A stretch of DNA of 64,000 bases from Sphaerochaetaceae bacterium (lineage in GTDB: Bacteria; Spirochaetota; Spirochaetia; Sphaerochaetales; Sphaerochaetaceae): the NCBI GenBank assembly GCA_028532915.1, contig JAQQAI010000051.1:1-64000 (forward strand). The letters run 5' to 3'. Within the stretch, counting starts at the first letter, position 1. Each line of letters starts with the position of its first letter. Positions 50,926 through 60,590 of this stretch are shown in pieces. The position numbers were made by a program, and so were the translations under genes. The notes beneath the pieces are model-generated. The model was given only the letters and a program-made list of their open reading frames with translations, was not told the DNA's origin and made no database searches.

Positions 50926-52581
50926 TTATTTATGTTCCAGCTGCAGTGTCCTTGTGGTCAGATCACAGACCTCCGTCGGACCGTAGTACTGGATAGCACC
51001 CGGGAAGACGAAAGAAGTTTCGACGGCCCATGTTTCTCTCTGCTCTTTGAAGTACCGGAAAGGAGCCCCGTCAAGATCGACCAGAGCCTTTTTGATTACA
51101 GGTTTCATCTCACCGTGGCGTTCTTCCATATTCATCATCATCGTGATAGGAATTCCTCCTGCAGTCCACTGGTCGGCAGGTGCTGTCAGATTCCCTACAC
51201 TCGAGATGTAGCCGCTGAAATTGTTGGCGAGAAGAAGGTAGGCATTATATCCCAGAGAATAACAATAGTCTGCATCGAAATTGGACGGGAAAGCACATCT
51301 TCCTTCATATCCGAAGAAATGGTTGAGTCCGGTGAACTTGCCGGTGTATTTTCCTGTTTTGGCCATCTGGTCCAGTTCGGTAGAGACCATCTGAATCAGC
51401 ATCTTCTCGGTCTCGATCCGTGAGACCTGAACATTCCCGTGAGGATCTCTGTCCATCAGAAGCTGTTTCTGGATATCTACCGGAAGAGAAACGAAGACTT
51501 CACGTTTCGCTTCATCAAGATGGGAGGTTACGAAGTCAAACTGTTCTTCCCAGCTATTTAACGCATTGTAGGATGCCTCTTCTTTGGCCAGGAGCGTATT
51601 GATGTCGCTGATGAGAGTCTTGACTTCAGGAATGAATTCCACAAGGCCTTCCGGGATGAGAATCACTCCGTAGTTATTTCCTTTTTCGGCCCGGTCTGCG
51701 ACAGTCTTTGCAATCGATGTGACGATCTCCTTGAGGCTCGTGTTATTCTGTTCGACTTCTTCACTGATCAGACAGATATTCGGCTGAGTCTGTAAGGCAC
51801 ATTCCAACGCGATGTGGGAGGCGCTTCTGCCCATGAGTTTGACGAAGTGCCAGTATTTTTTAGAACTGTTGGCATCTCTCATCAGATTACCGATGAGCTC
51901 ACTGTAGGTCTTGGTCGCAGTATCGAATCCGAAAGAAACTTCGATGAATTCATTTTTAAGGTCTCCGTCGATCGTCTTGGGACAGCCGACGACAGAAATG
52001 CCTGCATGTGTCTTGAGAAAATACTCGGCGAGGACTGCCGCATTCGTGTTGGAATCGTCACCGCCGATGATTACCAGGGATGTGATACCATGTTTTTTGC
52101 AGACTTCAGCACAGGTTTCGAACTGCTGTTCGGTCTCGAGTTTGGTCCGGCCGCTTCCGATGATATCGAAGCCTCCGGTATTTCTGTACTCGTCTATGAA
52201 GGAGTCGGTCATTTCGATCGTCTTGTCATCAAGTATTCCTGACGGACCTCCGAGAAATCCGATGAGCTTGCTCTCTTTGTTGGCATTTTTGAGTGCATCG
52301 TAAAGTCCGCTGATGACGTTATGTCCGCCGGGAGCCTGTCCGCCACTTAAGATCACACCGATATTGATCGGTTCGTGGGTGACCTCTACGTCACTCACAG
52401 CGAAACTGACTTGAGGTAATCCGTAGGTGTTGGGAAACAATTCTCTGATCTTCTGTGCATCTGTTGCTGCCGAGGTCGCTTCACCTTCAACAGATTTGAG
52501 AGAACGTATGGGATTTCTCAATATCTTTGGTAGTTTCGGATTGTATTCATATCTTGCTTTCTGAAGTGGTGATAAATCCAT
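50926..52581 (-). CDS. pfp: PPi-dependent 6-phosphofructokinase
   Basis: This 551-aa enzyme phosphorylates fructose-6-phosphate with pyrophosphate, a reversible glycolytic step. The motif GGDDSNTNA has Asp in place of the Gly used by ATP enzymes, and [10 protein letters not shown] and [15 protein letters not shown] are further PFK signatures. Length and layout match the long PPi-PFK clade of spirochaetes and plants. The minus-strand promoter is probably TTGCAT-N18-TATTAT at 52615-52644. Confidence 0.93.
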   Translation of the reverse strand: MDLSPLQKARYEYNPKLPKILRNPIRSLKSVEGEATSAATDAQKIRELFPNTYGLPQVSFAVSDVEVTHEPINIGVILSGGQAPGGHNVISGLYDALKNANKESKLIGFLGGPSGILDDKTIEMTDSFIDEYRNTGGFDIIGSGRTKLETEQQFETCAEVCKKHGITSLVIIGGDDSNTNAAVLAEYFLKTHAGISVVGCPKTIDGDLKNEFIEVSFGFDTATKTYSELIGNLMRDANSSKKYWHFVKLMGRSASHIALECALQTQPNICLISEEVEQNNTSLKEIVTSIAKTVADRAEKGNNYGVILIPEGLVEFIPEVKTLISDINTLLAKEEASYNALNSWEEQFDFVTSHLDEAKREVFVSLPVDIQKQLLMDRDPHGNVQVSRIETEKMLIQMVSTELDQMAKTGKYTGKFTGLNHFFGYEGRCAFPSNFDADYCYSLGYNAYLLLANNFSGYISSVGNLTAPADQWTAGGIPITMMMNMEERHGEMKPVIKKALVDLDGAPFRYFKEQRETWAVETSFVFPGAIQYYGPTEVCDLTTRTLQLEHK

Positions 52582-52614
52582 TTTTATATCTCCTTAGGAT
52601 CGAATTTGTCTCCC

Positions 52615-52644
52615 ATAATAGATTATTTTCTGTTTATAATGCAA
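52615..52644 (-). promoter_or_regulatory. Promoter of pfp
   Basis: On the minus strand TTGCAT (52639-52644) and TATTAT (52615-52620) lie 18 bases apart, about 35 bases before the pfp start. On the plus strand a TATAAT at 52635-52640 may serve the glycosidase gene, but no -35 is clear. Confidence 0.5.
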
Positions 52645-52672
52645 GTAGAAGGGCTGGTGGAAAGGGGGAATC

Positions 52673-55063
52673 ATGAGAACCGAAACACATCTGAATTATG
52701 ATTGGAAGTATATCGAAGACGACGATGATCGTTATAGTCTTCCGTCTTTCGACGACAGCTTATGGGAGAATGTGGATCTGCCTCATACGATGCGTCTTCT
52801 TCCGTTTCATTTCGTGAACGATGATGATACATGCCTTACCGGATGGTACCGGAAACACATACCATCCTCGATGATAGAGGAAGACAGGATGAACATCCTC
52901 CGCTTCGAGGGTGTCGCGATGCGCGGTGAAGTCTACCTCAACGGTAAAAAAGCCTGTGTTCATGACGGGGGATTCACTCCGTTTACCGTCGAAATACCAG
53001 AGCAGCTTCGTTCAGAGGGCGATTTTTTCGTTGTAGCCGTACGATGTGATTCCCGCCAACAGCTTCCGATCGCTCCGTACGGACATGTGATCGACTATCT
53101 GATCCCGGGAGGAATGTACCGGGAAGTATCGTTTCTGTCACTGAGTCGTCCGCATATAGACGATGTATTCACCTATTCGAAGAGTGCTGACCGCCCCGGC
53201 TTCCGAAAGGTTCATTCCCACATATCACTACAGAATGTGAAAGGTCCGTCTTTTTCTGTAGAGCAGTCGATCATCGATGAGGAAGGAACTGTCGTATACA
53301 CCGGTCAATTCACTGCGGAAAATGAAAAGACGGTATGCACCTACTTCGCGGGTGAAGTAAAGATGTGGGATTGTGACAATCCGGTATTGTACATAGTCAG
53401 GACGCGATTGCTGAAAAGAGGTGTCGAGATAGACAGGTATGAACATGATATGGGCTTCAGAGATGCCTTTTTCACACCCGAAGGTTTCTTTCTCAACGGA
53501 AAGAAGATCGTTCTGAAGGGGTTGAACAGACATCAGCTCTATCCGTACGCGGGATTTGCCATGCCGGCGAGTCAGCAGAGAAAAGATGCTGAATTTCTGA
53601 AGAATACTCTTCATGTCAATATCGTCAGAACTTCACACTACCCCCAAAGTCCCCATTTTCTGAAACGCTGCGATCAGCTGGGACTTCTGGTGTTCACCGA
53701 ACTTCCCGGCTGGCAGCACATAAGTGATGACAGACAGTGGCGTGAAAATCTTAACCTGCAGCTCAAAGAGATGATCATCCGGGACAGAAACCATCCGTCG
53801 GTGATCCTTTGGGGTGTGAGAGTCAATGAATCGAAAGACTGTGACGAGCTGTATCTGAAGACGAATGAGACAGCGAGATTCTTTGATGAATCGCGGCAGA
53901 CCGGCGGTGTGAGGAACATTGCCGGTTCCCGTCTGCTTGAGGATGTATATACCTACAACGATTTTTCCCAGCCCGGACTGAAGAAAGCCAGACGCGTCAC
54001 CGGGAGGAAGAACTGTGCATATCTGGTGACCGAGCATACAGGACATATGTATCCTGTCCGTTTCGAGGAAAATGGATTCAAACACAATATTCTTGCTCTT
54101 TATCATGCGAAGAAGCTGCAGGCTCTGTATGACTCGAAACATATCAGCGGAGCGATCGGCTGGTGCATGAGCGATTACTATACTCACCGTCAATTCGGAG
54201 CGGGAGATTCTGTCTGTCATCACGGAGTAAGCGATCAGTTCAGGCTGCTCAAAACTGCCGGATATCTTTACAGTTCGCAGGGAGACAGACCTTTTGTCAT
54301 GCATCTCGCAGATGATCTGGCGATAGGGAACTATCCTGCCCATGCTCTCAGGGCGCTCCATATTTATACCAACTGTGATTCGGTGAGACTCTTCTGCAAT
54401 GAAAGGTTCGTAGGTCATTACTTCCCTGAGTACAGGAAATTCCCATCTCTGGTGCATCCTCCTGTCATTATTTCAGACACGGTAGGAGCTCTGGTCAGTG
54501 AAGAGAACGGGTTTTCCGAAAGAGAGAAGAGGATCATCAGAAAGATTCTCGTTTCGATGCAGCATCACTCACTGGAACCTTCACTGTCAGATAAGCTTCT
54601 GTTCTTTTATCTGATGAAAAAAAGAAATCTTACCTATGAAGATGCGGTATCTCTTGTTGAAAAATACCTGCTTCACTGGGATGAGAATACGCTCATCTGG
54701 CGGTTCGAGGGGATATACAAAGGAGAGGTTGTGAAAACCGTGGTTCTCGAACCCTACAGAGAGGGGTCTTTGAGAATAACGACCGAATCGGATGCTCTGG
54801 AAGAAAAGGAGACCTATGATGTGAAAAGGATCGTTGTTTCACATGTGGACCAGAACGGACAGATACTGCGTTTGTCCAATGAGCCGGTCTCGATAGAAAT
54901 CTCCCCTGAAATATCCCTCATCGGAGATGATATGATCTCTTTGAGAGGTGGGCAGGGAGCCTTCTATGTGCGAAGCAACCGCAAAGAAGGTCTGGCTCGC
55001 ATAACAGTCAGAGGGAGAGACGGATTATGCGCATCGACTGTCATAACGGTCCTCGTTTCTTGA
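52673..55063 (+). CDS. Glycoside hydrolase family 2 enzyme
   Basis: This 796-aa beta-glycosidase is probably a beta-galactosidase or beta-glucuronidase. It has a sugar-binding jelly-roll domain (1-155), an immunoglobulin-like domain (155-260), a TIM barrel (265-560) and a C-terminal region. The likely acid/base is E386 in WGVRVNES, preceded by the family stretch LKGLNRHQLYP, and the nucleophile E454 in VTEHTGHMYP. No signal peptide is present, so it acts on imported sugars. AAAGGGGGA precedes the ATG. No transporter lies next to it, and substrate is open. Confidence 0.87.
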   Translation: MRTETHLNYDWKYIEDDDDRYSLPSFDDSLWENVDLPHTMRLLPFHFVNDDDTCLTGWYRKHIPSSMIEEDRMNILRFEGVAMRGEVYLNGKKACVHDGGFTPFTVEIPEQLRSEGDFFVVAVRCDSRQQLPIAPYGHVIDYLIPGGMYREVSFLSLSRPHIDDVFTYSKSADRPGFRKVHSHISLQNVKGPSFSVEQSIIDEEGTVVYTGQFTAENEKTVCTYFAGEVKMWDCDNPVLYIVRTRLLKRGVEIDRYEHDMGFRDAFFTPEGFFLNGKKIVLKGLNRHQLYPYAGFAMPASQQRKDAEFLKNTLHVNIVRTSHYPQSPHFLKRCDQLGLLVFTELPGWQHISDDRQWRENLNLQLKEMIIRDRNHPSVILWGVRVNESKDCDELYLKTNETARFFDESRQTGGVRNIAGSRLLEDVYTYNDFSQPGLKKARRVTGRKNCAYLVTEHTGHMYPVRFEENGFKHNILALYHAKKLQALYDSKHISGAIGWCMSDYYTHRQFGAGDSVCHHGVSDQFRLLKTAGYLYSSQGDRPFVMHLADDLAIGNYPAHALRALHIYTNCDSVRLFCNERFVGHYFPEYRKFPSLVHPPVIISDTVGALVSEENGFSEREKRIIRKILVSMQHHSLEPSLSDKLLFFYLMKKRNLTYEDAVSLVEKYLLHWDENTLIWRFEGIYKGEVVKTVVLEPYREGSLRITTESDALEEKETYDVKRIVVSHVDQNGQILRLSNEPVSIEISPEISLIGDDMISLRGGQGAFYVRSNRKEGLARITVRGRDGLCASTVITVLVS

Positions 55064-55096
55064 CCAAACCTCTTGAGCAATTGTACAGTGAAGAAC

Positions 55097-55609
55097 ATGG
55101 AAGCTGAAAAAGAAGTATGGGCTGAGCCCAGGTTGTTCATAGATGCCGATTCATGTCCGAAACCTCTGAGAGCGATTATATTGAAATCAGTCGTGAAGAG
55201 GAATATCAGAACAGTGTTCGTCGCAGACAGGTCGCTGCCTGATGTCGTACAGGTCGAAAAAAGCAGTCCCCTGGCCACGATGGTAGTGGTGGAAAAAGGG
55301 GATGACAGCGCGGATGATATGCTGGTAACACTCGCTGAAGGGAACGAGGGTGCTCTGGCTGTGACCAGAGACGTCATTCTCGCAGACCGTCTGGCATCTC
55401 TGGGTCTGACCGTTCTGGATGACCGCGGCGGTGTCTATACGAAAGAGAATGTCAAAGAGAGACTTTCGGTAAGAAACATGATGAGTTCTCTTAGAGACTG
55501 CAATATCTACGTGGAAAAGACCAAGCCGATGAGTGCGAAAGAAATCCAGCTGTTTGCGAACGCATTCGACAGAGAACTCACCAGAGTTCTGCAGCGAAAG
55601 ACGGTCTGA
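55097..55609 (+). CDS. UPF0178/YaiI-YqxD family protein
   Basis: This 170-aa protein of the DUF188 group has a PIN-like nuclease fold. The opening FIDADSCPKPLRAII corresponds to the family's DADACPV signature, and the middle VTRDVILADRLASLGLTVLDDRG matches its acidic cluster. Molecular role is unknown; nuclease activity is suspected from the fold. Start is uncertain: ATG 55097, GTG 55088 and TTG 55073 are in frame and none has a clear ribosome site. It follows the glycosidase gene with no evident promoter. Confidence 0.75.
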   Translation: MEAEKEVWAEPRLFIDADSCPKPLRAIILKSVVKRNIRTVFVADRSLPDVVQVEKSSPLATMVVVEKGDDSADDMLVTLAEGNEGALAVTRDVILADRLASLGLTVLDDRGGVYTKENVKERLSVRNMMSSLRDCNIYVEKTKPMSAKEIQLFANAFDRELTRVLQRKTV

Positions 55610-55626
55610 AGCAGAATCAAAAGACC

Positions 55627-56190
55627 GTGGGTATCTTCTATGTGGAAAATGCAACGGTATTAGTCACAGGAAAAGATCGGCACCTTCTCGAGACCTTCAG
55701 ATACTGGGTTCTCTCGCAGTTCCCAAACATCGGCGATGTGATCATTTCTGATCTCTTTGATCGAATAAAGATCGGGGAATTCTCGCTTGTGATCCACCTT
55801 GTGTTCACTGAACAGCAGCTTTTTTCGATAGGCCGCAGTTTCCACTATCGTCATCTGATCGTATATCATGACTCACTATTCGAACTGTTCAGAACGGTTC
55901 AGGCTGTCTGCTCCCCCTTGAGCAGTTGCATGAACGTGCTCGATTCTCTCCTGAATGAAAGACCTCTAGTGGAAGACGCCAAACCTGCCGCATCTTTCAC
56001 CAGAAGGGAACAGGAGGTGCTGGAACTGTTTACAAGAGGAATGAGTGTGAAAGAAGTCGCTTATGCTCTCAATATCTCACCGTACACTGTCGCATCTCAT
56101 CAGCGAAATCTCTATCTTAAAACGAATTCACATACTCTGCAGCAGCTGATATTATTCACACTGCTGCATCGCAGGAATAAGGACTCTTAG
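55627..56190 (+). CDS. LuxR-type transcriptional regulator, 187 aa
   Basis: The C-terminal domain (about 123-187) is a LuxR helix-turn-helix: FTRREQEVLELFTRGMSVKE, then AYALNISPYTVASHQRN. The N-terminal 110 residues resemble a receiver fold in outline (VLVTGKDRHLLETFRYW) but lack the phospho-acceptor aspartate and acidic pocket, so control by a histidine kinase is doubtful. The start is GTG 55627 or GTG 55642. It begins 18 bases after UPF0178, and its stop overlaps the asnS stop on the other strand within TTAG. Targets unknown. Confidence 0.8.
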   Translation: MGIFYVENATVLVTGKDRHLLETFRYWVLSQFPNIGDVIISDLFDRIKIGEFSLVIHLVFTEQQLFSIGRSFHYRHLIVYHDSLFELFRTVQAVCSPLSSCMNVLDSLLNERPLVEDAKPAASFTRREQEVLELFTRGMSVKEVAYALNISPYTVASHQRNLYLKTNSHTLQQLILFTLLHRRNKDS

Positions 56191-57575
56191 AATTCAGCCT
56201 GTTTAGCTGCCCTCGGATAGGGGATCACATCTCTGATGTTCTGCATCCCGGTGATGTACTGGATCGCTCTGTCGAAACCGAGGCCGAAGCCGGCATGTTT
56301 GACGGAACCGAAACGTCTGAGATCTAGATACCACCAGTAATCTTCGGGGTTGAGAGACAGATCGACCATTCTCTTTTCGAGAACATCAAGTCTGCTTTCT
56401 CTTTCGCTTCCACCGATGATCTCTCCGAGACGGGGAACAAGCACATCCATAGCTCTGACCGTCTTCTCGTCGTCGTTCATCTTCATATAGAACGCTTTTA
56501 TCTCCTTCGGATAATCAGTGACGATAACAGGTCCCTTGCAGACCTGTTCGGTAAGGTAGCGTTCATGTTCCGTCTGAAGATCTACGCCCCAGGAGACGGG
56601 GAAGTCGAACTTGCCGTTGTTTGCGGACAGTTCTTTTATCGCATCAGTGTAGGTCATGTGAGTGAAAGGTGTCTCTACTACCTGCTGCAGAACATCGGCT
56701 ATACCCTTTTCAATGAAACGGGAGAAGAACTGCATATCTGAGGGGCAGTTGGTCAGCACCTGATTGAACACATATTTGAGAAACTCTTCTGCGATATCCA
56801 TATCGCCTTCGAGATCGCAGAAGGCCATCTCTGGTTCGATCATCCAGAATTCACTCAGGTGTCTTTTCGTGTTGGAATTCTCCGCTCTGAAGGTGGGTCC
56901 GAATGTGTAGATATTCTTAAGCGCCATTGCATAGGTTTCGCCTTCGAGTTGTCCGCTGACTGTAAGGGATGCCTTCTTGCCGAAAAAATCCTGCTGGTAA
57001 TCGATTTGACCATCACTGCTTTTAGGGAGATTGAGCATATCGAGGGTAGTGACCTGGAACATCTGGCCTGCACCCTCTGCATCACTGGTACTGATGATCG
57101 GGGTGTGTACGTAGTAGAATCCTTTATCATGGAAATAGGAGTGTACAGCATAGGATACTTCGCTTCTTATGCGGGCAACGGCTCCGATAGTATTTGTTCT
57201 CGCCCTCAGGTGAGCGATCTCTCTCAGATATTCGAGGGTATGTCTTTTTTTCTGAAGAGGGTAGGAATCGACCGGAGATGATCCGTGTACCGTTATCGCA
57301 TCACATGATAGTTCTACAGCCTGATTGCCTCCCGGGCTCTGAACAAGAATGCCCTCAGCACTGACTGCAGATCCGGTGGTGACATCCTCGAGGGTTTTTG
57401 CAGAAGCAAAAGAGGTCAGATCTATAACAGCCTGCAGGGAGGCCAGAGAAGATCCGTCATTGATTTCCAGGAAACAGACAGTCTTACTCATTCTCTTCGT
57501 TCTGATCCATCCTTCGACGACCAGTCGTTCATCACTCGGTTTCTGCTTTAAAATATGAGATATACGATGTTTCAT
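56187..57575 (-). CDS. asnS: Asparaginyl-tRNA synthetase
   Basis: This 462-aa class IIb aminoacyl-tRNA synthetase has an N-terminal OB-fold (residues 1-110) that binds the anticodon, then the catalytic domain with TFRAENSNTKRHLSEFWMIEPE (motif 2) and GFGLGFDRAIQYITG (motif 3). Length is normal. A direct asnS means the organism can charge Asn without the amidotransferase route. The upstream region holds a TTGACA-CATTT-TGTCAA palindrome at 57612-57628. Confidence 0.94.
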   Translation of the reverse strand: MKHRISHILKQKPSDERLVVEGWIRTKRMSKTVCFLEINDGSSLASLQAVIDLTSFASAKTLEDVTTGSAVSAEGILVQSPGGNQAVELSCDAITVHGSSPVDSYPLQKKRHTLEYLREIAHLRARTNTIGAVARIRSEVSYAVHSYFHDKGFYYVHTPIISTSDAEGAGQMFQVTTLDMLNLPKSSDGQIDYQQDFFGKKASLTVSGQLEGETYAMALKNIYTFGPTFRAENSNTKRHLSEFWMIEPEMAFCDLEGDMDIAEEFLKYVFNQVLTNCPSDMQFFSRFIEKGIADVLQQVVETPFTHMTYTDAIKELSANNGKFDFPVSWGVDLQTEHERYLTEQVCKGPVIVTDYPKEIKAFYMKMNDDEKTVRAMDVLVPRLGEIIGGSERESRLDVLEKRMVDLSLNPEDYWWYLDLRRFGSVKHAGFGLGFDRAIQYITGMQNIRDVIPYPRAAKQAEF

Positions 57576-57611
57576 GAAAAGACTCCTTCGATTGCAAAAC
57601 TATTTCATGGT

Positions 57612-57628
57612 TTGACACATTTTGTCAA
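57612..57628. promoter_or_regulatory. Palindrome upstream of asnS
   Basis: TTGACA (57612-57617) and TGTCAA (57623-57628) form an inverted repeat with a 5-base centre between asnS and the ArsC-like gene. One arm may be the -35 of asnS on the minus strand, though its -10 is poor, so a repressor site is an alternative. Confidence 0.35.
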
Positions 57629-57716
57629 CTCTTGACCCTTTAATTCATGAATGCTGTAGCTGTAACCGGTTTACTCGAATGTCCCATTATGAGTATATTA
57701 GTAGAGAGGGGATGCC

Positions 57717-58055
57717 ATGCTGCAGATAATTGGAACAAAGAAAAACATACTGACTAAGAAAGCTCTGCGTTACTGCGCGGAACGTTCTATTGAACACCAG
57801 TTCGTAGACCTGCATCAAAGAGATCTCTCTGAAGGAGAGTGGGCCAAAATATTCGCCCGGATCGACTGTACTGATCTGATCGACACAGATAGTGCTCTCT
57901 ACAAGAAAGCCGGATACGCCTATCGGGAATTCGATCCCCGGGAGGAACTGGTCGAACATCCCCAGCTTCTTTCGCTTCCTCTGCTGAAACAGAAAGACAG
58001 GGTCTATCTGGTAAAAACCGTCAAGGACCTCGATCTTATCGGGGATCTCGTATGA
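57717..58055 (+). CDS. ArsC/Spx-family protein lacking the catalytic cysteine
   Basis: This 112-aa protein has the thioredoxin-like ArsC fold opening LQIIGTKKNILTKKALRYC and the later LLSLPLLKQKDRVYLVK. Arsenate reductases carry the redox cysteine right after GTKK; here that position is Asn10, and the only cysteine close by is Cys20. It is therefore unlikely to reduce arsenate and may instead be regulatory or bind another partner. AGAGGGG stands upstream, and the stop overlaps the start of the next gene by ATGA. Confidence 0.75.
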   Translation: MLQIIGTKKNILTKKALRYCAERSIEHQFVDLHQRDLSEGEWAKIFARIDCTDLIDTDSALYKKAGYAYREFDPREELVEHPQLLSLPLLKQKDRVYLVKTVKDLDLIGDLV

Positions 58056-58843
58056 TCCGTTATGCCGTATTGGGAAGCGGGTCATCCGGTAATTCCTATA
58101 TCATCAGTTATAACGGCTGTTCGATACTCTTCGATGCCGGATTCTCTCTTAAACAGTTACGGGAAAGGACACAGCGGTCAGGAATCGATTTTTCCACCGT
58201 TCAGGCTCTGTTCATTACCCATCTTCATCCGGATCATGCACGGGGAGCTGGTGTCTTCGCCCGAAAGACTAATGTTCCCGTCTTCTTTCACGACAGTATC
58301 GACGATCAGTACAGCCAGTTCGCAGCATTGAAGATCCCGTCTGATTCACACAGTCATTTTTCCCCTGATGCTGCGGTGATTATCAAAGATTTTTCGGTTA
58401 CAGGCTTTTATACAAGTCACGACAGCCCCCACTGCGTCGGGTTTTTCATAGAGGTGAAGGGACGGGCATTCCTGCTACTTACCGATACGGGTGTTCTCCT
58501 TCCCCACATGTATAATTATGGTGAACGAAGTGATGTCCTCTTCCTTGAGGCGAACTATGACAGTTCCATGCTTGAGAGAGGACCGTATCCCTATCCTTTG
58601 AAAAGGAGGATCTCCGGTGAATTCGGCCATCTTTCGAACAGTGATGCTATTGGTTTTCTCAACACGATCAGCACACCAAAAGATCAGCATGTCTATTTCT
58701 GCCATCTGTCCAAAACCAACAATGATGAGAATATTCTGCTCAGATCCTGTGAGAACGGCTTGACATGGAAAGGTGCCCGGACAATCTGCACCAACGGGGA
58801 GATGTATAGTTCTACAATATCAATCGAGGGTAATAGACTATGA
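58052..58843 (+). CDS. Metallo-beta-lactamase-fold hydrolase, YycJ type
   Basis: This 263-aa protein opens IRYAVLGSGSSGNSYII and carries the metal motif THLHPDHARG near residue 55, FLEANYDSSML later and a final HLSKTNND. It matches the YycJ/WalJ branch, whose members may be DNA exonucleases. It starts within the previous stop (ATGA) and overlaps the next gene likewise, so it is in a tight cluster of three. Confidence 0.87.
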   Translation: MIRYAVLGSGSSGNSYIISYNGCSILFDAGFSLKQLRERTQRSGIDFSTVQALFITHLHPDHARGAGVFARKTNVPVFFHDSIDDQYSQFAALKIPSDSHSHFSPDAAVIIKDFSVTGFYTSHDSPHCVGFFIEVKGRAFLLLTDTGVLLPHMYNYGERSDVLFLEANYDSSMLERGPYPYPLKRRISGEFGHLSNSDAIGFLNTISTPKDQHVYFCHLSKTNNDENILLRSCENGLTWKGARTICTNGEMYSSTISIEGNRL

Positions 58844-60582
58844 AACATGAATTGGAAACATTCACAATCAGACATATATTGGAGCGGTCCGCTGAACGTC
58901 ATTCTAAACGTCTTGCGTTATCGCTTATCGGAAATGAAAAGGAACGCTATACCTACAAGGAATTGAAAGAGAGTGTCGACAGTATTGCAACATATCTGAT
59001 CAGACACGGTGTGAAAAAGGGTGACAAGATAGCGATTCTTTCGGAAAGCCAGCCGAAATGGGGCGTCGCTTATCTTTCTATCATCTCGGCGGGAGCTATC
59101 GCAGTTCCAATCCTTCCAGATTTCTCTGCGAAGGAGATCGAGACCATCCTGAATCATTCCGAGGCCGCATCTCTATTCGTTTCCTCGAAACTGATCGAGA
59201 AGATCGGTAAGACCTCGATAGAATCTTTCGATCTTCTGATGAGGATTGATGACCTGTTTCATATCCCGGCTGTCACTCGGGAGATTCTCACCAGTAAAGG
59301 GGAATTTTTGGATGCTCCGGGAAGGGCCATGGAACGGACCAGGGTTCAGGCGAAGGCTCTCGGGAAGATCGAAAGCAAAGAAGGTGACATCGTGTCCATC
59401 ATCTATACCAGCGGTACGACAGGGAGTTCGAAAGGTGTTGTGCTGACCAACAGAAATCTGTCGAGTAATGCATCCGCATCGGTTTCTCAGTTCTTCAAGA
59501 TAAAGACAGGGATGAGATTCCTTTCGATCCTGCCGCTTTCGCATTCGTATGAATTCACGATCGGATTTCTACTTCCTCTGGTCACAGGTTGTGAGATCCA
59601 TTATCTGGGAAAACCGCCTGCAGCGAGCCTGCTGCTGCCGGCTTTGAAGCGTATCCGACCTCATGTGATGCTTTCGGTGCCTCTTCTGATAGAGAAAATA
59701 TATCGTTCTTCGGTGGTTCCTCAGATAGAAGGAAACAAGAATCTGAAGAGATGGTACAATATCTCTTTTATGAGAAAAGAGATAAATAGGATAATCGGGA
59801 GGAAGCTCAAAATCACCTTCGGAAGCAGACTCAGATTTTTCGGAATCGGAGGAGCCGCACTCGATTCACAGGTGGAGAAGTTTCTGAAAGAAGCGAGATT
59901 TCCCTATTCCATCGGATACGGACTGACTGAGACTTCACCTCTGCTTGCAGGTTCCGGCCCGAGGCAGACCAAGGTAGGTACTGTCGGGTATGCACTCAAA
60001 GGAGTCTCGCTCAAGATAGACAATCCCGACCCGAAGACAAAGGTGGGAGAGATCGTGGCCAAAGGGCCGAATGTCATGGAAGGTTATTACAAGGCCGATG
60101 AGCTTACGAAGGAATCCTTCACGGAAGACGGGTATTTCAAAACGGGTGATCTGGGTATAATCGTGAGAAACCGTCTCAGCATCAAAGGACGCAGCAAGAC
60201 GATGATTCTCGGTCCGGGAGGAGAGAACATCTATCCCGAGATCATCGAAGCACTGATCAATAATCGTCCCTACGTCCAGGAATCTCTGGTCATCGAGAGC
60301 GAGGCGGGATTAGGGGCTCTGATCAAGATCGATCTGGAACTGATGGCGGAAAATCTGAAGAAATCGGTGGAAGAAGTCAGAGAAGAGGCCTCACATTATG
60401 TGAACAAGGTGAAAGAAGAGGTGAACAAGGAACTCAGTTCCTTCAGCCGAATCAGGGAGACGAAACTTCACAACGAACCGTTCCAAAGGACACCGACATT
60501 GAAGATCAAACGATATCTCTATACTCTGACCCACCGGAAAGAGCATCATGATGAAAAAGAACATAAAGATTCACAGGAGTAG
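58840..60582 (+). CDS. Long-chain acyl-CoA synthetase (AMP-binding), second copy
   Basis: This 580-aa adenylating enzyme has the AMP motif IIYTSGTTGSSKGV near residue 188, GYGLTETSPLLAGSG, YFKTGDLGII and a C-terminal TPTLKIKRYL lysine region. It shares its layout with the enzyme at 47639-49390 but differs in detail, so it is a paralogue and not a recent duplicate. Its role is probably activation of fatty acids, including ones taken up from outside; it could also make other acyl-CoA or acyl-AMP. Coupled to the upstream hydrolase by ATGA. Confidence 0.85.
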   Translation: MKHELETFTIRHILERSAERHSKRLALSLIGNEKERYTYKELKESVDSIATYLIRHGVKKGDKIAILSESQPKWGVAYLSIISAGAIAVPILPDFSAKEIETILNHSEAASLFVSSKLIEKIGKTSIESFDLLMRIDDLFHIPAVTREILTSKGEFLDAPGRAMERTRVQAKALGKIESKEGDIVSIIYTSGTTGSSKGVVLTNRNLSSNASASVSQFFKIKTGMRFLSILPLSHSYEFTIGFLLPLVTGCEIHYLGKPPAASLLLPALKRIRPHVMLSVPLLIEKIYRSSVVPQIEGNKNLKRWYNISFMRKEINRIIGRKLKITFGSRLRFFGIGGAALDSQVEKFLKEARFPYSIGYGLTETSPLLAGSGPRQTKVGTVGYALKGVSLKIDNPDPKTKVGEIVAKGPNVMEGYYKADELTKESFTEDGYFKTGDLGIIVRNRLSIKGRSKTMILGPGGENIYPEIIEALINNRPYVQESLVIESEAGLGALIKIDLELMAENLKKSVEEVREEASHYVNKVKEEVNKELSSFSRIRETKLHNEPFQRTPTLKIKRYLYTLTHRKEHHDEKEHKDSQE

Positions 60583-60590
60583 ATAAGACA

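Noticed and set aside
53633-54457. 274-codon minus-strand reading frame inside the GH2 gene
   Set aside because: Antisense shadow across the catalytic barrel; no ribosome site or domain.
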